A DNA stretch of 6,959 nt, taken from the NCBI GenBank assembly GCA_964421355.1, contig CAYQWX010000082.1, positions 1 to 6,959 of the forward strand, read 5' to 3'. Shown here piece after piece: positions 6,276-6,959 of the stretch. The position numbers were made by a program, and so were the translations under genes. The DNA is from JALTDM01 sp964421355 (GTDB taxonomy: Bacteria; Bacteroidota; Bacteroidia; Bacteroidales; JALTDM01). Position 1 is the stretch's first letter. Each line of letters starts with the position of its first letter. The notes under the pieces are model-generated. The model was not told the DNA's origin. It did not search any database and saw only the letters and a program-made list of their open reading frames with translations.

Positions 6276-6286
6276 AAACAAGTTTG

Positions 6287-6862
6287 TTAGTCTTGTGTGT
6301 CTATTGTTACCATTTTTTTAATTTTTTCTACAGCGTTATGGTATTGTGATTTTACATTTCCTATGCTTATTCCGAGTATTTCTGCTATTTGTTCGTGTTT
6401 TAGGTTTTCAAAGTATCTTAATTCAAATATTGCTTTTTGTTTTGGTGGAAGCGATGTTATTGCTTTATGCAGTCTTTTTTCTATTGTATCAGGAGGGAAA
6501 AAAGTATCGGTTTCTATTGCACTAATTTGTTTTTCTGTGTAATCGTCTATTGAAATGAGAAACTTTTTCTTTTTATGATTTATAAAATTGATAGTTTCGT
6601 TTACTGCTATTCTATATATCCAAGTATATAATTCCGAGTTTCCTTTGAACTTATCTATGTTTTTCCATATTTTAAGGAAAATTTCTTGTAATAAATCTTC
6701 GGTGTCTTCATTTATGATAACCATTCGTTTTACTACCCAATAAACTTTGGTGGTATATTTTTTTACCAATAGTTCAAATCCCAGTTCTTTGTTGTCAGAG
6801 TTGTTTATTAGTTGTAATATGCGTTTGTCCTGAAGTTCCAAAGTTTTTTGTATGTTATGCAA
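6287..6862 (-). CDS. ECF-type RNA polymerase sigma factor (sigma-70 family), TTG start
   Basis: A 191-residue two-domain sigma factor. Region 2 (about 29-98) includes the core-binding helix DLLQEIFLKIWKN (56-68) and the promoter-melting and -10-reading segment LYTWIYRIAVNETINFIN (78-95). A poorly conserved linker (about 99-128) follows. Region 4 (about 130-184) has SLPPKQKAIFELRY and a helix-turn-helix at HEQIAEILGISIGNVKSQYHNAVEKI. There is no region 1 or 3, so it is group 4. The apparent start is TTG at 6862: no ATG exists in frame until M47, well inside region 2, and upstream the frame closes at 6901-6899 (TAA) without an ATG or GTG. A second TTG at codon 8 is possible. The gene heads the minus-strand cluster, but the usual downstream anti-sigma factor gene is absent. 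Target promoters are unknown. Confidence 0.9.
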   Translation of the reverse strand: MHNIQKTLELQDKRILQLINNSDNKELGFELLVKKYTTKVYWVVKRMVIINEDTEDLLQEIFLKIWKNIDKFKGNSELYTWIYRIAVNETINFINHKKKKFLISIDDYTEKQISAIETDTFFPPDTIEKRLHKAITSLPPKQKAIFELRYFENLKHEQIAEILGISIGNVKSQYHNAVEKIKKMVTIDTQD

Positions 6863-6879
6863 TTTTTGTTTGACAAAAA
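6863..6879 (-). promoter_or_regulatory. small hairpin abutting the sigma factor start codon
   Basis: On the - strand TTTTTGT (6879-6873) and ACAAAAA (6869-6863) pair over 7 bp around the loop CAA, ending directly against the TTG start codon. In mRNA this would sit where ribosomes bind and could lower translation together with the weak TTG start. The stem is mostly A-U, so it would be only marginally stable and may be incidental. Confidence 0.22.
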
Positions 6880-6959
6880 AAGTGAAAAAAAGTTTAATTT
6901 ATACTATAATAATCTAGATAGTGTTACAAGTATTTTTTGCAAAATAACATATATGTTTT

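Noticed and set aside
6262..6281. The 6-bp inverted repeat TTGTTT/AAACAA between the sigma factor and polyprenyl synthase genes, considered as a terminator.
   Set aside because: The stem is short and A/T-only apart from one pair, has an 8-nt loop and no T-run after it. The loop coincides with the -7 box, which explains the region better.
6911..6943. A possible promoter for the sigma factor: TTTG (6943-6940) with TATCTAGA or TAGATTAT near 6920-6909 on the - strand.
   Set aside because: The -7 part matches only half of TAnnTTTG at the normal 19-bp spacing, or four of six at a long 23-bp spacing. It is too weak to list as a feature, though a self-regulated ECF promoter cannot be ruled out.
6946..6957. 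The perfect 12-bp palindrome AACATATATGTT at the right edge.
   Set aside because: Mostly alternating A/T, cut off by the window edge and with no second copy. It may be an operator but cannot be supported.

Overview
The window reads as a piece of a low-GC chromosome from a member of the Bacteroidota. Several independent signs agree. There is no convincing Shine-Dalgarno sequence in front of any gene; leaders are A/T-rich instead. Two -7 boxes match the Bacteroidota consensus TAnnTTTG exactly, 25-26 nt before start codons. A protein tail at the left edge looks like the end of a type IX secretion sorting domain. The one exported protein has a signal peptide ending in the typical 'YAQ' style. All complete genes look intact, and I see no insertion sequence, CRISPR array, tRNA or rRNA.

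Layout from left to right. Positions 1-54 are probably the last 17 codons of a secreted protein, closed by a strong terminator hairpin (74-121). A regulatory stretch with two dyads and a good promoter (148-204) leads into a tandem-NBD peptide/nickel-type ABC ATPase (230-1912, + strand). Converging on it is a flavin disulfide-reductase-family protein (1957-3441, - strand) whose two redox cysteines are both replaced. A 217-bp divergent intergenic region with nested inverted repeats separates it from a small hemerythrin-like helical protein (3659-4072, + strand) that keeps only part of its metal ligands. The hemerythrin-like gene ends in a long hairpin terminator (4069-4122) that lies inside the 3' end of the next, converging gene.

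The right half is a minus-strand cluster, transcribed from right to left: ECF sigma factor (6862-6287, apparent TTG start), short-chain polyprenyl diphosphate synthase (6241-5264) and a DUF1343/NamZ-type exo-beta-N-acetylmuramidase (5256-4084). Gaps are 45 bp and 7 bp. The last two are probably co-transcribed. A perfect -7 box before the polyprenyl synthase suggests it may also have its own promoter.

Most of the window is housekeeping or common accessory metabolism, and I do not see a clearly new multi-gene system. The points most worth a second look are the cysteine-less flavoprotein that keeps its His/Glu dyad, the ligand-poor hemerythrin-like protein divergent from it, the sigma factor with a non-ATG start and no visible anti-sigma partner, and the terminator embedded in an opposing coding sequence.
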